Below are positions 41,634 to 50,261 of a stretch of DNA of 64,000 bases, piece after piece (within the stretch, counting starts at the first letter, position 1; each line of letters starts with the position of its first letter). The stretch lies in NCBI GenBank assembly GCA_004298045.1, contig SCRM01000005.1:62001-126000 (forward strand), written 5' to 3'. A model generated the notes under the pieces. The model was not told the origin of the DNA, did not search any database, and was given only the letters and a program-made list of their open reading frames with translations. The stretch is from Rhodanobacter sp. (GTDB lineage Bacteria > Pseudomonadota > Gammaproteobacteria > Xanthomonadales > Rhodanobacteraceae). The translations under genes were made by a program, and so were the position numbers.

Positions 41634-43499
41634 TCACGCCGACGCCAGTTGCGCCTGCACCTCGTTGATCGACTCGCGGATGCGCCGTGAAAATACCGAA
41701 TCCAGATGGTGGATCAACACCAACCGCTCGGTGGCGCGCGTCATCGCCACGTACAGCAGGCGTGCCTCGTCCGCCTCGGTCTGTCCGTCGCGCGGCAACG
41801 AGCCGAGGCCGGGGATGATGACGAATGGGAACTCGAGCCCCTTGCATGAGTGCATCGTCAGCAGTTTCACGCTGTCCTTCACCACGAACAGCGCCTGCTT
41901 GCCGCGCTCGTCGGCCAGGCTCGACGGGATGTCCAGCCGGCCAAGCGCCTCGTGCAGTTTTTCGCCCTCCCAGTTGGCGCGGTAGATCACCGCCATCGCG
42001 CCCCAGTCGCGGCCGTGCGCATGTTCGTCGCGCAGTTGCGCCACCAGTGCGTCGAGCTGTGCCGGGGCGCTGTCGGTGCGAATCAACTCGGGCAGGGCCC
42101 CACGGCGGCCGGCGCTTTCCGGCGCGATCAGCGGCACGCCGTCATCGTCGTCCGCGCGCGGCGCCAGGAGCTCGCTGGCGAAGGCACGCGCCACCGCGAG
42201 CGTTTCCAGCGTATTGCGATAGTTGAGCTTGAGGATCGTGGTACGCCCTTGCGCCTGTACGCCGAGGCTTTTCCAGCTGATCTTGCGCCGATTCGGCTTG
42301 CCATAGATGTTTTGCGCGTCGTCGTACAACACCAGCAGGGAGTTCGTCGCCGGGTCGATCATCTGCACGATCAGCTTGTACCACTCGGGGTCGAAATCAT
42401 GGCCTTCGTCAATCAGCACCGCACCGTACTGGAAGCGCGGAATCTGCCCCTGGTCCACGCCGGCGATCACGCGTTCGACCATGCCGGCGAAGAAATGCTC
42501 GCCCTTGGGCGGCAACTCGACGTGGTAGCTGGCAAGCATGCGCCGGCACCAGCGATGGAAGTTGTACACCTGCACCTTGTCCGCCAGCCCGCGCTCGCCA
42601 AGCAGTTGTTCCAGCCGCGCGGCGAGCGTCTTGTTGTAGCAGAGCACCAGGATCGGCCGGTTCATCGCGCGCGCCAGCTGCATCGCGCGAAAGCCGAGGA
42701 TCATCGTCTTGCCCGAGCCGGCGACACCGTGGATGACGCGGTGTTCGTCGCCGAGCGAGCGCGCCAGCTGCTCCTGCTGGGCGTCCATCACCTGCACCAG
42801 GTCGGGGACTTCCAACGTGTGCACGTCGTGGCTGCTTTCCGCGAACAGGCCGAACTGGCCGCTGCCCGGTTCCAGCCGGATTTCGGGAAACAGGTGCCAG
42901 CGCACGCGGTCGAGCTGCGGCAGTGTCAGTGCCACCGGATACACCTGCGGAAACATCGCCCACAGCCGCTCCTGGAAGGCTTCGGCATCGACCGTCTCGA
43001 ACATTTCGTCGCGGCAGATCACGAGGTGGGCGGGAAGCACCGCGGCCAGCCCGCCGTCGCTGAACTGCTTGCGGGTGAGGTTGGCGAGCACCACGCCGTA
43101 GGCCCATGGCATCAGGAGTTTCCCGGCGTAGCGATGGCCGGGCGGGTGGCGCAGCGCCGGGTCGCGTTCCAGCACCACGCCGATTTCCAGCGCATACGTG
43201 CGTGCCTGCAGCAGCGGGTTCACCTCCTTCACCGCCCCGCGGTCGGTGACCAGGGTGAACTGGGTCTTGTCTGCCTGGCGGATGGTCTCCGCTTTCCAGT
43301 CCTTCACTTCCAGCACCAGCAGGCCACGGCGCGGATGCACCACGACAAAGTCGGGCCGCCGCTGCCTGAGCCCGATCGGCACGTCGTACCACAGGAGGTA
43401 ATCGTTCTCGAGCTTTTGTTCGAGCCGCTCGGAGACCCGCTTTTCGCCGCTGGTCATGCGCGACAGACAACTGTTGCGGGTCGGGATCAGGGTCGCCAT
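41634..43499 (-). CDS. NERD nuclease-UvrD/Rep-like helicase fusion
   Basis: 621 residues. The N-terminal NERD domain (about 15-110) has nuclease-like residues Asp50 (RRPDFVVVHP) and Glu64-x-Lys66 in VLEVKDW. It is followed by a superfamily 1 helicase core: Q-motif near 241-244, Walker A GVAGSGKT at 258-265, IDEGHDFDP (Walker B), and motif VI LLYVAMTRATERL. It may process damaged or foreign DNA; similar NERD-helicases occur on mobile and chromosomal loci. Here there is no phage or defence gene beside it. The start at 43499 has GGAAT about 6 bases upstream; an upstream in-frame codon would add 44 low-quality residues. Confidence 0.85.
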   Translation of the reverse strand: MATLIPTRNSCLSRMTSGEKRVSERLEQKLENDYLLWYDVPIGLRQRRPDFVVVHPRRGLLVLEVKDWKAETIRQADKTQFTLVTDRGAVKEVNPLLQARTYALEIGVVLERDPALRHPPGHRYAGKLLMPWAYGVVLANLTRKQFSDGGLAAVLPAHLVICRDEMFETVDAEAFQERLWAMFPQVYPVALTLPQLDRVRWHLFPEIRLEPGSGQFGLFAESSHDVHTLEVPDLVQVMDAQQEQLARSLGDEHRVIHGVAGSGKTMILGFRAMQLARAMNRPILVLCYNKTLAARLEQLLGERGLADKVQVYNFHRWCRRMLASYHVELPPKGEHFFAGMVERVIAGVDQGQIPRFQYGAVLIDEGHDFDPEWYKLIVQMIDPATNSLLVLYDDAQNIYGKPNRRKISWKSLGVQAQGRTTILKLNYRNTLETLAVARAFASELLAPRADDDDGVPLIAPESAGRRGALPELIRTDSAPAQLDALVAQLRDEHAHGRDWGAMAVIYRANWEGEKLHEALGRLDIPSSLADERGKQALFVVKDSVKLLTMHSCKGLEFPFVIIPGLGSLPRDGQTEADEARLLYVAMTRATERLVLIHHLDSVFSRRIRESINEVQAQLASA

Positions 43500-43687
43500 C
43501 GCGTCATTCCGTGGATGCCATCCGGAAATTAGCCGATCGGCCCCGGCTGTCAACGGTGCCATGCGGCTGGACAGCCACCAGCCGGGGTCACCGCGAGGGT
43601 GCGGGAACCCCGCTGGGAGGAGCTTGCGCAACGGTGTGCTCGCCGCAGCTCGTGATTCCGGTTCCCCGCTTCATCAAAACGAATCAT

Positions 43688-43716
43688 TTGCACTGCACAA
43701 AACTTGGTGTTATTCC
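43688..43716 (+). promoter_or_regulatory. Possible promoter for the aroG leader
   Basis: TTGCAC (43688-43693) and TATTCC (43711-43716) are 17 bp apart. The -10 is poor and the predicted start would fall almost on the leader ATG, so this is only a candidate. The sequence from 43500 to 43687 holds nothing else I can support. Confidence 0.3.
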
Positions 43717-43724
43717 TAGCGGCG

Positions 43725-43796
43725 ATGAATCACTCCGCCCGCCAGTACTTTTGGTTTTATGGCTACTCGCTACCGCTGGCGGAGGCGTGGGTGTGA
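43725..43796 (+). CDS. aroG leader peptide (aromatic-rich attenuator peptide)
   Basis: A 23-residue ORF whose codons 8-14 read Tyr-Phe-Trp-Phe-Tyr-Gly-Tyr (within QYFWFYGY), with a further Trp at codon 22 before Val and stop. Seven of its 23 residues are aromatic and all three aromatic amino acids are present. It lies just before RNA segments that can pair as a classical attenuator and a terminator, upstream of the DAHP synthase gene. The ORF is too short to be found by length. Ribosome stalling at these codons would be the sensor of charged tRNA-Tyr, tRNA-Phe and tRNA-Trp levels. Confidence 0.85.
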   Translation: MNHSARQYFWFYGYSLPLAEAWV

Positions 43797-43856
43797 TCTT
43801 GCTGCAAGTTTGAAACCCCATCCTGAAAAGCCGCCAGCAACCAAGGCGGCTTTTTT
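43739..43856 (+). promoter_or_regulatory. Transcription attenuator controlling aroG
   Basis: Segment 1 CCGCCAG (43739-43745) pairs with segment 2 CTGGCGG (43776-43782). Segment 2, as GCTGGCGG (43775-43782), pairs perfectly with segment 3 CCGCCAGC (43831-43838), forming an antiterminator. Segment 3 otherwise pairs with segment 4 (GGCGGCTTTT, 43845-43854) as the terminator. The aromatic codons start at 43746, immediately after segment 1, so a stalled ribosome would mask segment 1 and release segment 2. This is the complete four-segment logic of trp-type attenuation. Confidence 0.85.
43826..43856 (+). terminator. Attenuator terminator hairpin before aroG
   Basis: AAAAGCCGCC (43826-43835), loop AGCAACCAA, GGCGGCTTTT (43845-43854), with a run of six T in all (43851-43856). 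It lies 40 bp upstream of the aroG start, so it must be read through for aroG expression. Confidence 0.93.
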
Positions 43857-43896
43857 CATGGCCGCCGCTGGCAAATCCACCGAGGAAGCCGCTGCC

Positions 43897-44976
43897 ATGT
43901 CCCAACCCGTTACCGATGATCTACGCATCCGCGAGCTCACGCCGCTCGCCACCCCGCTCGAGGTGCTGGCCGAATGCCCGGCGTCGCCCGCCGCGCTGGC
44001 CACCGTCGGCACCGCGCGCAGCGCCTTGCATCGCATCATCAACGGCAGCGACGACCGCCTCGCGGTGGTGATCGGTCCGTGTTCGATCCACGACCCGCGC
44101 GCCGCGCTCGAATACGCCACGCGGCTCGCCGCGCAGCGCGAGCGGTTGGCCGATGAGCTGGAGATCGTCATGCGCGTGTATTTCGAGAAGCCGCGCACCA
44201 CGATTGGCTGGAAGGGGCTCATCAACGATCCCGACCTGGACGACAGTTTCCGCATCAACAAGGGGCTGCGCATCGCGCGCCAGCTGCTGGTCGACATCAA
44301 CGCGCTCGGCGTGCCGGCCGGCAGCGAATTTCTCGACATGATCTCGCCGCAGTACCTCGCCGACCTGGTTTCCTGGGGCGCGATCGGCGCGCGCACGACC
44401 GAGAGCCAGGTGCATCGCGAGCTGGCGTCCGGGCTGTCGTGTCCGGTCGGCTTCAAGAACGGCACCGACGGCAACGTGAAAGTGGCAGTGGATGCGGTGC
44501 AGGCGGCGTCGCACGCGCATCATTTCCTTGCCGTGACCAAGCACGGCCAGGCCGCGATTGCGGCAACCAGCGGCAACCACGATTGCCACGTGATCCTGCG
44601 CGGCGGCAAGGCGCCGAACTACGACGCCGCCAGCGTCGACGCGGCCTGCACCGCGATCGGCAAGGCCGGGCTGCCGCCGCACGTGATGATCGACGCCAGC
44701 CACGCCAACAGCGGCAAGCGCCCGGAAAACCAGCCGCGCGTCGTGGGCGAGATTGCGGCGCAACTGGAAGCCGGGGAGTCGCGCATCGTCGGCGTGATGA
44801 TCGAAAGCCACCTGGTCGGCGGGCGGCAGGAGCTTGCCGCGGGGCGCCCGTTGACCTACGGCCAGAGCATCACCGATGGCTGCCTGGGCTGGGAGGATTC
44901 GGTGCCGGTGCTGGAGCGCCTGGCCGCGGCCGTGCGTCGGCGGCGTGCCGTGGCGCGCGACGAGATCGCGGCCTGA
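43897..44976 (+). CDS. aroG: 3-deoxy-D-arabino-heptulosonate 7-phosphate synthase (class I)
   Basis: A 359-residue class I DAHP synthase, the first enzyme of the shikimate pathway, condensing phosphoenolpyruvate and erythrose 4-phosphate. Hallmarks are VVIGPCSIHDP (PEP and metal site), FEKPRTTIGWKGL, SPQYLADLVSWGAIGART, SGLSCPVGFKNGTDG, HVMIDASHANSGK and a C-terminal SITDGCLGWED. The start at 43897 has GAGGAA 9 bases upstream; an in-frame ATG at 43858, at the end of the terminator T-run, has no ribosome site. Expression is predicted to respond to Tyr, Phe and Trp through the leader-peptide attenuator. Confidence 0.97.
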   Translation: MSQPVTDDLRIRELTPLATPLEVLAECPASPAALATVGTARSALHRIINGSDDRLAVVIGPCSIHDPRAALEYATRLAAQRERLADELEIVMRVYFEKPRTTIGWKGLINDPDLDDSFRINKGLRIARQLLVDINALGVPAGSEFLDMISPQYLADLVSWGAIGARTTESQVHRELASGLSCPVGFKNGTDGNVKVAVDAVQAASHAHHFLAVTKHGQAAIAATSGNHDCHVILRGGKAPNYDAASVDAACTAIGKAGLPPHVMIDASHANSGKRPENQPRVVGEIAAQLEAGESRIVGVMIESHLVGGRQELAAGRPLTYGQSITDGCLGWEDSVPVLERLAAAVRRRRAVARDEIAA

Positions 44977-45021
44977 CCGTTTGGCCGCGTATCCTTCACC
45001 GCATTCAAGACGGAGCCGGAC

Positions 45022-45297
45022 ATGGCGCTCGACATTCAACACGCACGCGGGACCCAGCAGTTCAAGGTAGTGGTCGATGGCGTGACCTGTGTGCTTGATT
45101 ACCTCTTGTTCGAAACGACCATGCGCATCACGCACACCGGGGTACCGGCTGCCGTCGGCGGGCGCGGCATTGCCGGCGAGCTGGTGCGCACCGCGCTGGA
45201 CTACGCGCGCTCGCGCGGCTGGCGCGTCGAGCTGGCGTGCTCGTATGCGGAAGTGTGGGTGGAACGGCACCCGGCGTATCAGGATCTGGTGGCATGA
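45022..45297 (+). CDS. Small GNAT acetyltransferase (YjdJ-like, COG2388)
   Basis: A 91-residue minimal GNAT domain (YjdJ/NATD1 type): VCLDYLLFETTMRITHTGVPAAVGGRGIAGELV contains the short CoA-binding R/GxGxA/G loop, and ELACSYAEVWVERHPAYQDL is the family C-terminus (Cys and HPAYQDL conserved). Substrate unknown. GGAG lies about 8 bases before the ATG. It overlaps the following DUF1345 gene by 4 bp, so both are co-translated. Confidence 0.85.
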   Translation: MALDIQHARGTQQFKVVVDGVTCVLDYLLFETTMRITHTGVPAAVGGRGIAGELVRTALDYARSRGWRVELACSYAEVWVERHPAYQDLVA

Positions 45298-45953
45298 GCC
45301 ACGGCAGGCACATACGGCCGCTGCACTTTGTGCGTTCGCGGCCGTGGCTCAGTACCTGCACGATGGTGTTCGTGGCGGCAGTCGTGCTGCTGGCGCTCGC
45401 CGGCGCGCCGCCGGCTTCTGCCTTGCTGCTGGGTTTTGATCTTGGTGCACTGATCTATCTGGTCGCGCTGTCGCAACTGTTCCGCCGCGCGTCGGGGGCG
45501 GCAGTGGCGCAACAGGCACGGGTGCAGGACACCGGCCGGCGCACGACGCTGGCGGTGGCGGTCATTGTTTCGCTGGTGGTGTTGCTGGCGCTGGTGACCG
45601 AGCTGCACGGGGCAAAGCAGGGCGGCGTGCTGCCGGTGGTGGTAGCAGCGCTCAGCGTGGTGCTCACGTGGTTGTTCGTGAACACCAGTTTCGCGCTGCA
45701 CTACGCGCATGGTTACTACGGCGACGACGGGCGCCTGCACGGCGGCTTGCAGTTTCCGGATGCGCCGCAGCCGGACTACTGGGATTTCCTCTATTTTTCG
45801 TTCGTGATCGGCATGTGCTTCCAGACTTCCGACATCACCATCAACGGTCGGCACATGCGCCACCTCGCGCTGCTGCACAGCGTGGTCGCGTTTTTCTTCA
45901 ACGTGTTCATCCTCGCCATCAGCGTGAGCGTGGTGGGCGGACTCGCGGGTTGA
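45294..45953 (+). CDS. DUF1345 inner-membrane protein
   Basis: A 219-residue polytopic protein with about five helices and family landmarks LLGFDLGALIYLVAL, TWLFVNTSFALHYAHGYY, PDYWDFLYFSFVIGMCFQTSDI and LLHSVVAFFFNVFILAISV. DUF1345 proteins have no known function. The ATG overlaps the GNAT gene stop (ATGA). No clear terminator follows. Confidence 0.87.
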   Translation: MSHGRHIRPLHFVRSRPWLSTCTMVFVAAVVLLALAGAPPASALLLGFDLGALIYLVALSQLFRRASGAAVAQQARVQDTGRRTTLAVAVIVSLVVLLALVTELHGAKQGGVLPVVVAALSVVLTWLFVNTSFALHYAHGYYGDDGRLHGGLQFPDAPQPDYWDFLYFSFVIGMCFQTSDITINGRHMRHLALLHSVVAFFFNVFILAISVSVVGGLAG

Positions 45954-46004
45954 ATGCGGGTCGAGTTTCTCTACGGCGACCTACCGGGCGCTCGCGGCGC
46001 GCTT

Positions 46005-46030
46005 TTCCGAATCTCCAATCCCGACCCCGT
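46005..46030. repeat. Xanthomonad-type intergenic repeat
   Basis: CCGAATCTCCAATCCCGACC, a single short copy of the AATCCC unit family, lying between the DUF1345 gene and yajQ and reaching the yajQ stop codon. Confidence 0.55.
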
Positions 46031-46512
46031 CAATCGCGCAGATTGTCGAACTGCAGCGGCAATTCGACGTCGGCCTTGCGCAGCACGGCCATCGCCGCTT
46101 GCAGGTCGTCGCGCTTTTTGCCGGTGACGCGCAGCTTCTCGCCGTTGATCTGCGCCTCGACCTTGAGCTTGGCCGTCTTGAGGTCGGCCACGAGTTTTTT
46201 GGCGATGACCTGGCTGATGCCCTGCTTCACGGTGACCGTCTGGCGCGCGCGGGCGAGGCTGGTTTCCGGTGTGCCGATGTCGAGCGCACGCAGATCGATC
46301 TTGCGCGCGCTGAGCCGGCCACGCAGGATGTCCAGCATCTGCTGCAACTGGAATTCGCTCGGGGCGGATAGCGCAATCTCGGCGTCGTCGAGCGCAAAGC
46401 TGGCGTCGATGCCCTTGAAGTCGAAGCGGTTCGCCAGTTCGCGGTTGGCCTGGTCGACGGCATTGGTCAGTTCGTGCTGGTCGACTTCGGAAATCACATC
46501 GAAAGAAGGCAT
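46030..46512 (-). CDS. yajQ: YajQ family nucleotide-binding protein
   Basis: A 160-residue YajQ protein: PSFDVISEVDQHELTNAVDQANRELANRFDFKG at the N-terminus and a two-domain RNP-like fold, with KQGISQVIAKKLVADLKTAKLKVEAQI near the middle. In Xanthomonas and Pseudomonas a YajQ-family member binds c-di-GMP and acts on transcription; in E. coli the role is unclear. Start MPSFDVI at 46512 is the family start. It lies 67 bp after the yaiI stop on the same strand. Confidence 0.93.
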   Translation of the reverse strand: MPSFDVISEVDQHELTNAVDQANRELANRFDFKGIDASFALDDAEIALSAPSEFQLQQMLDILRGRLSARKIDLRALDIGTPETSLARARQTVTVKQGISQVIAKKLVADLKTAKLKVEAQINGEKLRVTGKKRDDLQAAMAVLRKADVELPLQFDNLRD

Positions 46513-46579
46513 GGCGGTACCCGGCGGTGGACAGGCCGCCAGTGTGGGCGATGCGCGGCGGGCGACGCAATGCGGCGGG

Positions 46580-47050
46580 TCAGTCGGCGCGCGGGCGGCG
46601 ACGCTGCAGCCATTGGTCGAGCTGGTTGGCGAACGCCTGCTTGTCGCGCGCATGAAACGGCGTGTGGCCACCGGTGTCGACGCCGCTGCTGCGCAACTCG
46701 TCCATGAAGTTGCGCAGGGTGAGCCGTTGCGCGATGGTCTCGCGTGTATGCAGCTCGCCGTGCGGGTCGAGCGCGAGCGCGCCTTTTTCGATCACCGCTG
46801 CGGCGAGCGGGATGTCCTGGGTGACCACCAGGTCGCTGGCGCACACCCGGCGCACGATCTCGTGATCGGCCACATCGAAGCCGTGTGCCACTTGCACGGC
46901 ATGCACGAAACGCGACGGCGGCGTGCGCAGGTAGGCATTGGCCACCAGGGTCACCGCGATGCGTTCGCGTTCGGCGGCGCGAAACAGGATCTCCTTGATC
47001 GCCACCGGGCAGGCGTCGGCATCCACCAGGATTTGCGGGTCGGCGATCAT
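46580..47050 (-). CDS. YaiI/YqxD family (DUF188) PIN-like protein
   Basis: A 156-residue DUF188 protein: [22 protein letters not shown], then [26 protein letters not shown] and [12 protein letters not shown]. The acidic residues (DADAC, TQDIPL) suggest a PIN-like metal site, but no nuclease activity is established. The ATG at 47050 overlaps the phzF stop by 4 bp. Length is normal. Confidence 0.9.
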   Translation of the reverse strand: MIADPQILVDADACPVAIKEILFRAAERERIAVTLVANAYLRTPPSRFVHAVQVAHGFDVADHEIVRRVCASDLVVTQDIPLAAAVIEKGALALDPHGELHTRETIAQRLTLRNFMDELRSSGVDTGGHTPFHARDKQAFANQLDQWLQRRRPRAD

Positions 47051-47928
47051 GCGCCGGGCCAGTCGAGCGTGCCGTCGATGATGGTGTGGGTGCGCCCGCC
47101 GATCCACACCGCGCCCGCCTCGATGCGGGCGACCAGCGCGGCGTCGAAGCCGATCTCGCGCCCCTGGCTCACGCGGTAGCCGCGCGCCAGCGGGCCGGCG
47201 GGTTCGGCGTGCGCGATCCAGGCGGCGAGCAGGCCGTTGGCGGCGCCGGAAGCCGGGTCTTCGGCAATGCCGGCGCCATCGGCAAACGCGCGCACCGTGA
47301 GCTGGTACGCGCCCGAATGGCTGCGGGCGAACGCGCAGATGCCCATGCTTGCGGTGGCTTGCGCCAGCGCGGCAATCGCGACGTGGTCGGGCTGCCACGC
47401 GCGCAGCGCGGCTTCGTCGTCGATTTCGACCAGCCACCAGCGGCGCCCGCCGTCGACCAGCGCCGGCGGCAGGGCGCCCAGGCGGATGCCGTGCGTGGCC
47501 GGGGTCAGCAGCGGATGTGCTTCGATGCCGCGCCCGAGCACCTTCGCCGCGGGGGCGCGCAGCAGCAGGCGTTGCGTCTCGCCAGTGCCTTCAACGCGGA
47601 TCGGCAACACGCCGGCGCCGCATTGCTGATGGAGCAGGTGGGCGCTTGCGGTGGCAAACCCGGTGGCGAGCGCCGCGTGCGCGCTGCCGATGCTTGGGTG
47701 GCCGGCGAAAGGGATCTCCTTGTGCGGCGTGAAGATGCGCACGCGGTAATCGGCGGTGGGGACATCCGGCGCGAGCAGGAACGTGGTCTCGACCAGTGCT
47801 GTCCAGTGCGCAAAGCGTTGCATCGCCTCGGCGCTCCAGTCGTCGGCGCCCAGCACCACGCCCAGATGGTTGCCGCCGCCGCGGCGTGCGGCAAACACAT
47901 CGAGATGGAGAAAGCGCAGTGCGGACAT
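47047..47928 (-). CDS. PhzF family isomerase
   Basis: A 293-residue PhzF-like protein with the two-domain diaminopimelate-epimerase fold. Conserved parts are [21 protein letters not shown] (family N-terminus with the GN-p loop), VETTFL (catalytic Glu region), [19 protein letters not shown] and the second loop [18 protein letters not shown]. PhzF itself acts in phenazine synthesis, but most members, including this isolated one without phz genes nearby, have unknown substrates. Overlaps yaiI by 4 bp. Confidence 0.9.
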   Translation of the reverse strand: MSALRFLHLDVFAARRGGGNHLGVVLGADDWSAEAMQRFAHWTALVETTFLLAPDVPTADYRVRIFTPHKEIPFAGHPSIGSAHAALATGFATASAHLLHQQCGAGVLPIRVEGTGETQRLLLRAPAAKVLGRGIEAHPLLTPATHGIRLGALPPALVDGGRRWWLVEIDDEAALRAWQPDHVAIAALAQATASMGICAFARSHSGAYQLTVRAFADGAGIAEDPASGAANGLLAAWIAHAEPAGPLARGYRVSQGREIGFDAALVARIEAGAVWIGGRTHTIIDGTLDWPGA

Positions 47929-48003
47929 GGCGGGGCCGACGGTGGAAAGCGGATCATCCTAGCGGAGTCGCGCCGGTCGACATCACCGCAGCGCGTTGCC
48001 AAG

Positions 48004-48642
48004 ATGGCGCGTCTCGTTCTGCGCAAGCCGGGTTTCATGCCGATCACTCTCAGCATTCTCGCGATCACCTGCGTGGTGTCGTATCTCGCGTTCAAGAACG
48101 GCCGCCTGCTGGACGACCTGACCCTGTGGCCGCCGGCCATCAGCCGCAAGCACGAGTACTACCGGCTGGTGACCTACGGGCTGGTGCATGCCGATTTCAC
48201 CCACCTGCTGTTCAACATGATCACGTTGTACTTTTTTGGCCGGGTGATGGAGGGCTTCTACGCGGGTCAGCTCGGCACCTATGGTTTTGCGTTGTTCTAT
48301 CTGGGCGCGCTGGTGGTGTCGATCCTGCCGACCTACCTCAAGAACCGCGGCAACCCCGATTACCGCAGCTTGGGCGCCTCGGGTGCGGTGTCGGCGGTGC
48401 TGTTCGGGTTCGTGCTGCTGGCGCCGTGGTCGCTCATCATCGTGTTTGTGATCCCGGTGCCGGCGATCGTGTATGCCGTGCTCTACACCGGCTACTCGAT
48501 CTACATGGATCGCCACGGGCAGGGCAACATCAACCACAGCGCGCATTTGTGGGGCGCGGCGTATGGCGTGGTATTCACGCTGCTGGTGAACCCGCGGGTA
48601 CTGCCGCACTTCCTCGGGGCGCTGATGCAACCCTCGTTCTGA
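48004..48642 (+). CDS. Rhomboid family intramembrane serine protease
   Basis: A 212-residue rhomboid-like membrane protein with six helices. The GASGAVSAVLFG segment holds the catalytic Ser (GxSG), and HSAHLWGAAYG holds the catalytic His; YGLVHADFTHLLFNMITLYFFG carries the conserved HxxxN region of helix 2. Function: cleavage of membrane protein substrates within the bilayer. The start at 48004 (MARLVLRKPG) has no good ribosome site; ATG at 48037 is an alternative but would cut the basic N-terminus. Divergent from phzF. Confidence 0.88.
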   Translation: MARLVLRKPGFMPITLSILAITCVVSYLAFKNGRLLDDLTLWPPAISRKHEYYRLVTYGLVHADFTHLLFNMITLYFFGRVMEGFYAGQLGTYGFALFYLGALVVSILPTYLKNRGNPDYRSLGASGAVSAVLFGFVLLAPWSLIIVFVIPVPAIVYAVLYTGYSIYMDRHGQGNINHSAHLWGAAYGVVFTLLVNPRVLPHFLGALMQPSF

Positions 48643-48700
48643 GGGGGTTCAAACGTGGCATTGCAAGCTGAGCATGTCTTCCCTCCCGGGGGCTTGCGCC

Positions 48701-49093
48701 ATGCGTCATTTTATTGGTGGTTTGGCGGTGATCGCATTCGCCGGACTCGTGTCCGGGTGCTATGTCGCGCCGCCCTACAGCTATGTGCGCGGCACCACCT
48801 ATGCCGGCTCGGCCTATTACGGCGAAGGCCCGACGGTGATCTATCGCGGCAGTTACGACGCCTATCCCTATACGCCGTACTACGGCGGTTACTACGGCTG
48901 TTGCTGGTCCTCCGGGGGGGTGGTGCGCGGTGGATGGCAGCGCGGCTACGGCGGCCATCGCTACGACCGCGACGACTACCGTGGCCGTGCGCGCGGCAAC
49001 GGGTGGCGTGGCAACGGGCACGGCCATGGACATGGGGACGACGGTGGCCGCTGGCACGGACGTCGCGACGACAGGCAGGACCAGGACCACTGA
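48701..49093 (+). CDS. Tyr/Gly-rich small lipoprotein
   Basis: A 130-residue protein with a lipoprotein signal (MRHFIGGLAVIAFAGLVSGC; lipidated Cys20). The mature part is rich in Tyr, Gly and Pro (AYYGEG, YTPYYGGYYG, with a CC pair), then strongly basic and His/Gly-rich (NGHGHGHGDDGG). Low-complexity, probably an envelope lipoprotein; function unknown. It starts 58 bp after the rhomboid gene. Its stop may overlap the start of the following aminopeptidase gene. Confidence 0.65.
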   Translation: MRHFIGGLAVIAFAGLVSGCYVAPPYSYVRGTTYAGSAYYGEGPTVIYRGSYDAYPYTPYYGGYYGCCWSSGGVVRGGWQRGYGGHRYDRDDYRGRARGNGWRGNGHGHGHGDDGGRWHGRRDDRQDQDH

Positions 49094-49116
49094 GCGGCGC
49101 GTGGCTCGCCATTGCG

Positions 49117-50184
49117 TTGCGCGGCGCGCTCGTGTTGTGCGGCGTGTTTGCACTTGGCGGCTGCACCAGCGTGCGCTACTACACCCAGGCTGTGCGCGGA
49201 CAGGCGTCGCTGGTCGTTCATCGCCAGCCGGTGGCCAGGCTGCTGCGCGAGCCGACGACCGACCCCACGCTTGCCGTGCGGTTGTCGCTGGCATTGCAGG
49301 CGCGGCAATTCGCCAGTGATGCCCTCGATCTGCCAAACAACCGCAGCTATACCCGCTACGTCGATCTGCACCGCCCGTATGTGGTGTGGAACGTGTTCGC
49401 GACGCCGCGCTTTTCGGTGGCGCCCGTCCGGCATTGCTTCCCGGTGGCCGGTTGCGTCGCGTACCGCGGGTGGTTTCACGAGGCGTCCGCCGAGGCCGAC
49501 GCCGCGCGGTTGCGTCGGCGCGGCGATGACGTGTGGGTTGGCGGCGTCCCGGCGTATTCCACGCTGGGCTGGTTTGCCGATCCGATCCTGTCCAGCATGC
49601 TGCGGTGGGACGACGACGAGCTCGCCGGCACGATTTTCCACGAACTCGCGCACCAACTGCTCTACGTGAAAGGCGATACCGCGTTCAATGAATCCTTTGC
49701 CACCTTCGTGCAGCGCGAGGGGTTGCGCCAGTGGCGTGCACACCGCGGCCTGTCGCCGTCCCCCGCGGACACGCAAGCCATGACGGCGGGCTTTACGCGG
49801 CTCGTGCTGGATCTGCGCGCACGGCTCAAGGTGCTGTACGCCAGCGGCGTGGATGAGGAAGCGATGGAAACCGGCAAGCAGGGTGAGATCGCCGCGTTCC
49901 GCGTACGCTACGCACACTGGCGCGACAGCCACTGGCACGGCGACACCCGCTACGACGCCTGGGTGGCCAAACCGATCAACAACGCCCGGTTGCTGCCGTT
50001 CGGCCTGTATGACCAGTGGGAGCCGGCGTTTGCCGCACTGTTTGCCCAGGCTGGCCAGCGGTGGCCGGCGTTCTACCAGCGCGTGCGCAGACTGGCGCGT
50101 GAGCCGCAAGAGCAACGCGATGCACGCTTGCAGGCGTTGCTGGCGGCTACACGCCAAGTGGCTGACCGAAAACTGAACCAATGA
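49117..50184 (+). CDS. Putative zinc aminopeptidase lipoprotein (PF10023-like)
   Basis: A roughly 355-residue protein with a lipobox (ALGGC about residue 16 from the TTG start) and the family N-terminus YYTQAVRGQASLVVHRQPV. The zinc site is HELAH in GTIFHELAHQLLYVKGDTAFNESFATFVQREG, with the downstream NESFA Glu as third ligand. It belongs to the DUF/PF10023 putative aminopeptidase family; activity not proved. The start is uncertain: TTG at 49117, GTG at 49132 and a CTG overlapping the upstream stop at 49090 are all possible; a lipoprotein signal is clear in each case. Confidence 0.8.
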   Translation: MRGALVLCGVFALGGCTSVRYYTQAVRGQASLVVHRQPVARLLREPTTDPTLAVRLSLALQARQFASDALDLPNNRSYTRYVDLHRPYVVWNVFATPRFSVAPVRHCFPVAGCVAYRGWFHEASAEADAARLRRRGDDVWVGGVPAYSTLGWFADPILSSMLRWDDDELAGTIFHELAHQLLYVKGDTAFNESFATFVQREGLRQWRAHRGLSPSPADTQAMTAGFTRLVLDLRARLKVLYASGVDEEAMETGKQGEIAAFRVRYAHWRDSHWHGDTRYDAWVAKPINNARLLPFGLYDQWEPAFAALFAQAGQRWPAFYQRVRRLAREPQEQRDARLQALLAATRQVADRKLNQ

Positions 50185-50195
50185 GTATGGTTTTC

Positions 50196-50222
50196 TTGAA
50201 CTTCAGCCGCACCGCCTACACT
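50196..50222 (+). promoter_or_regulatory. Promoter-like sequence for the small transcript
   Basis: TTGAAC (50196-50201) and TACACT (50217-50222) are 15 bp apart, each matching the sigma-70 consensus at 4 of 6 bases. It lies 11 bp after the aminopeptidase stop and directly before the structured small transcript. Confidence 0.45.
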
Positions 50223-50261
50223 AAGCATCCGTATCGCCGTGAGGCGAAAAGAGACGGAGCA

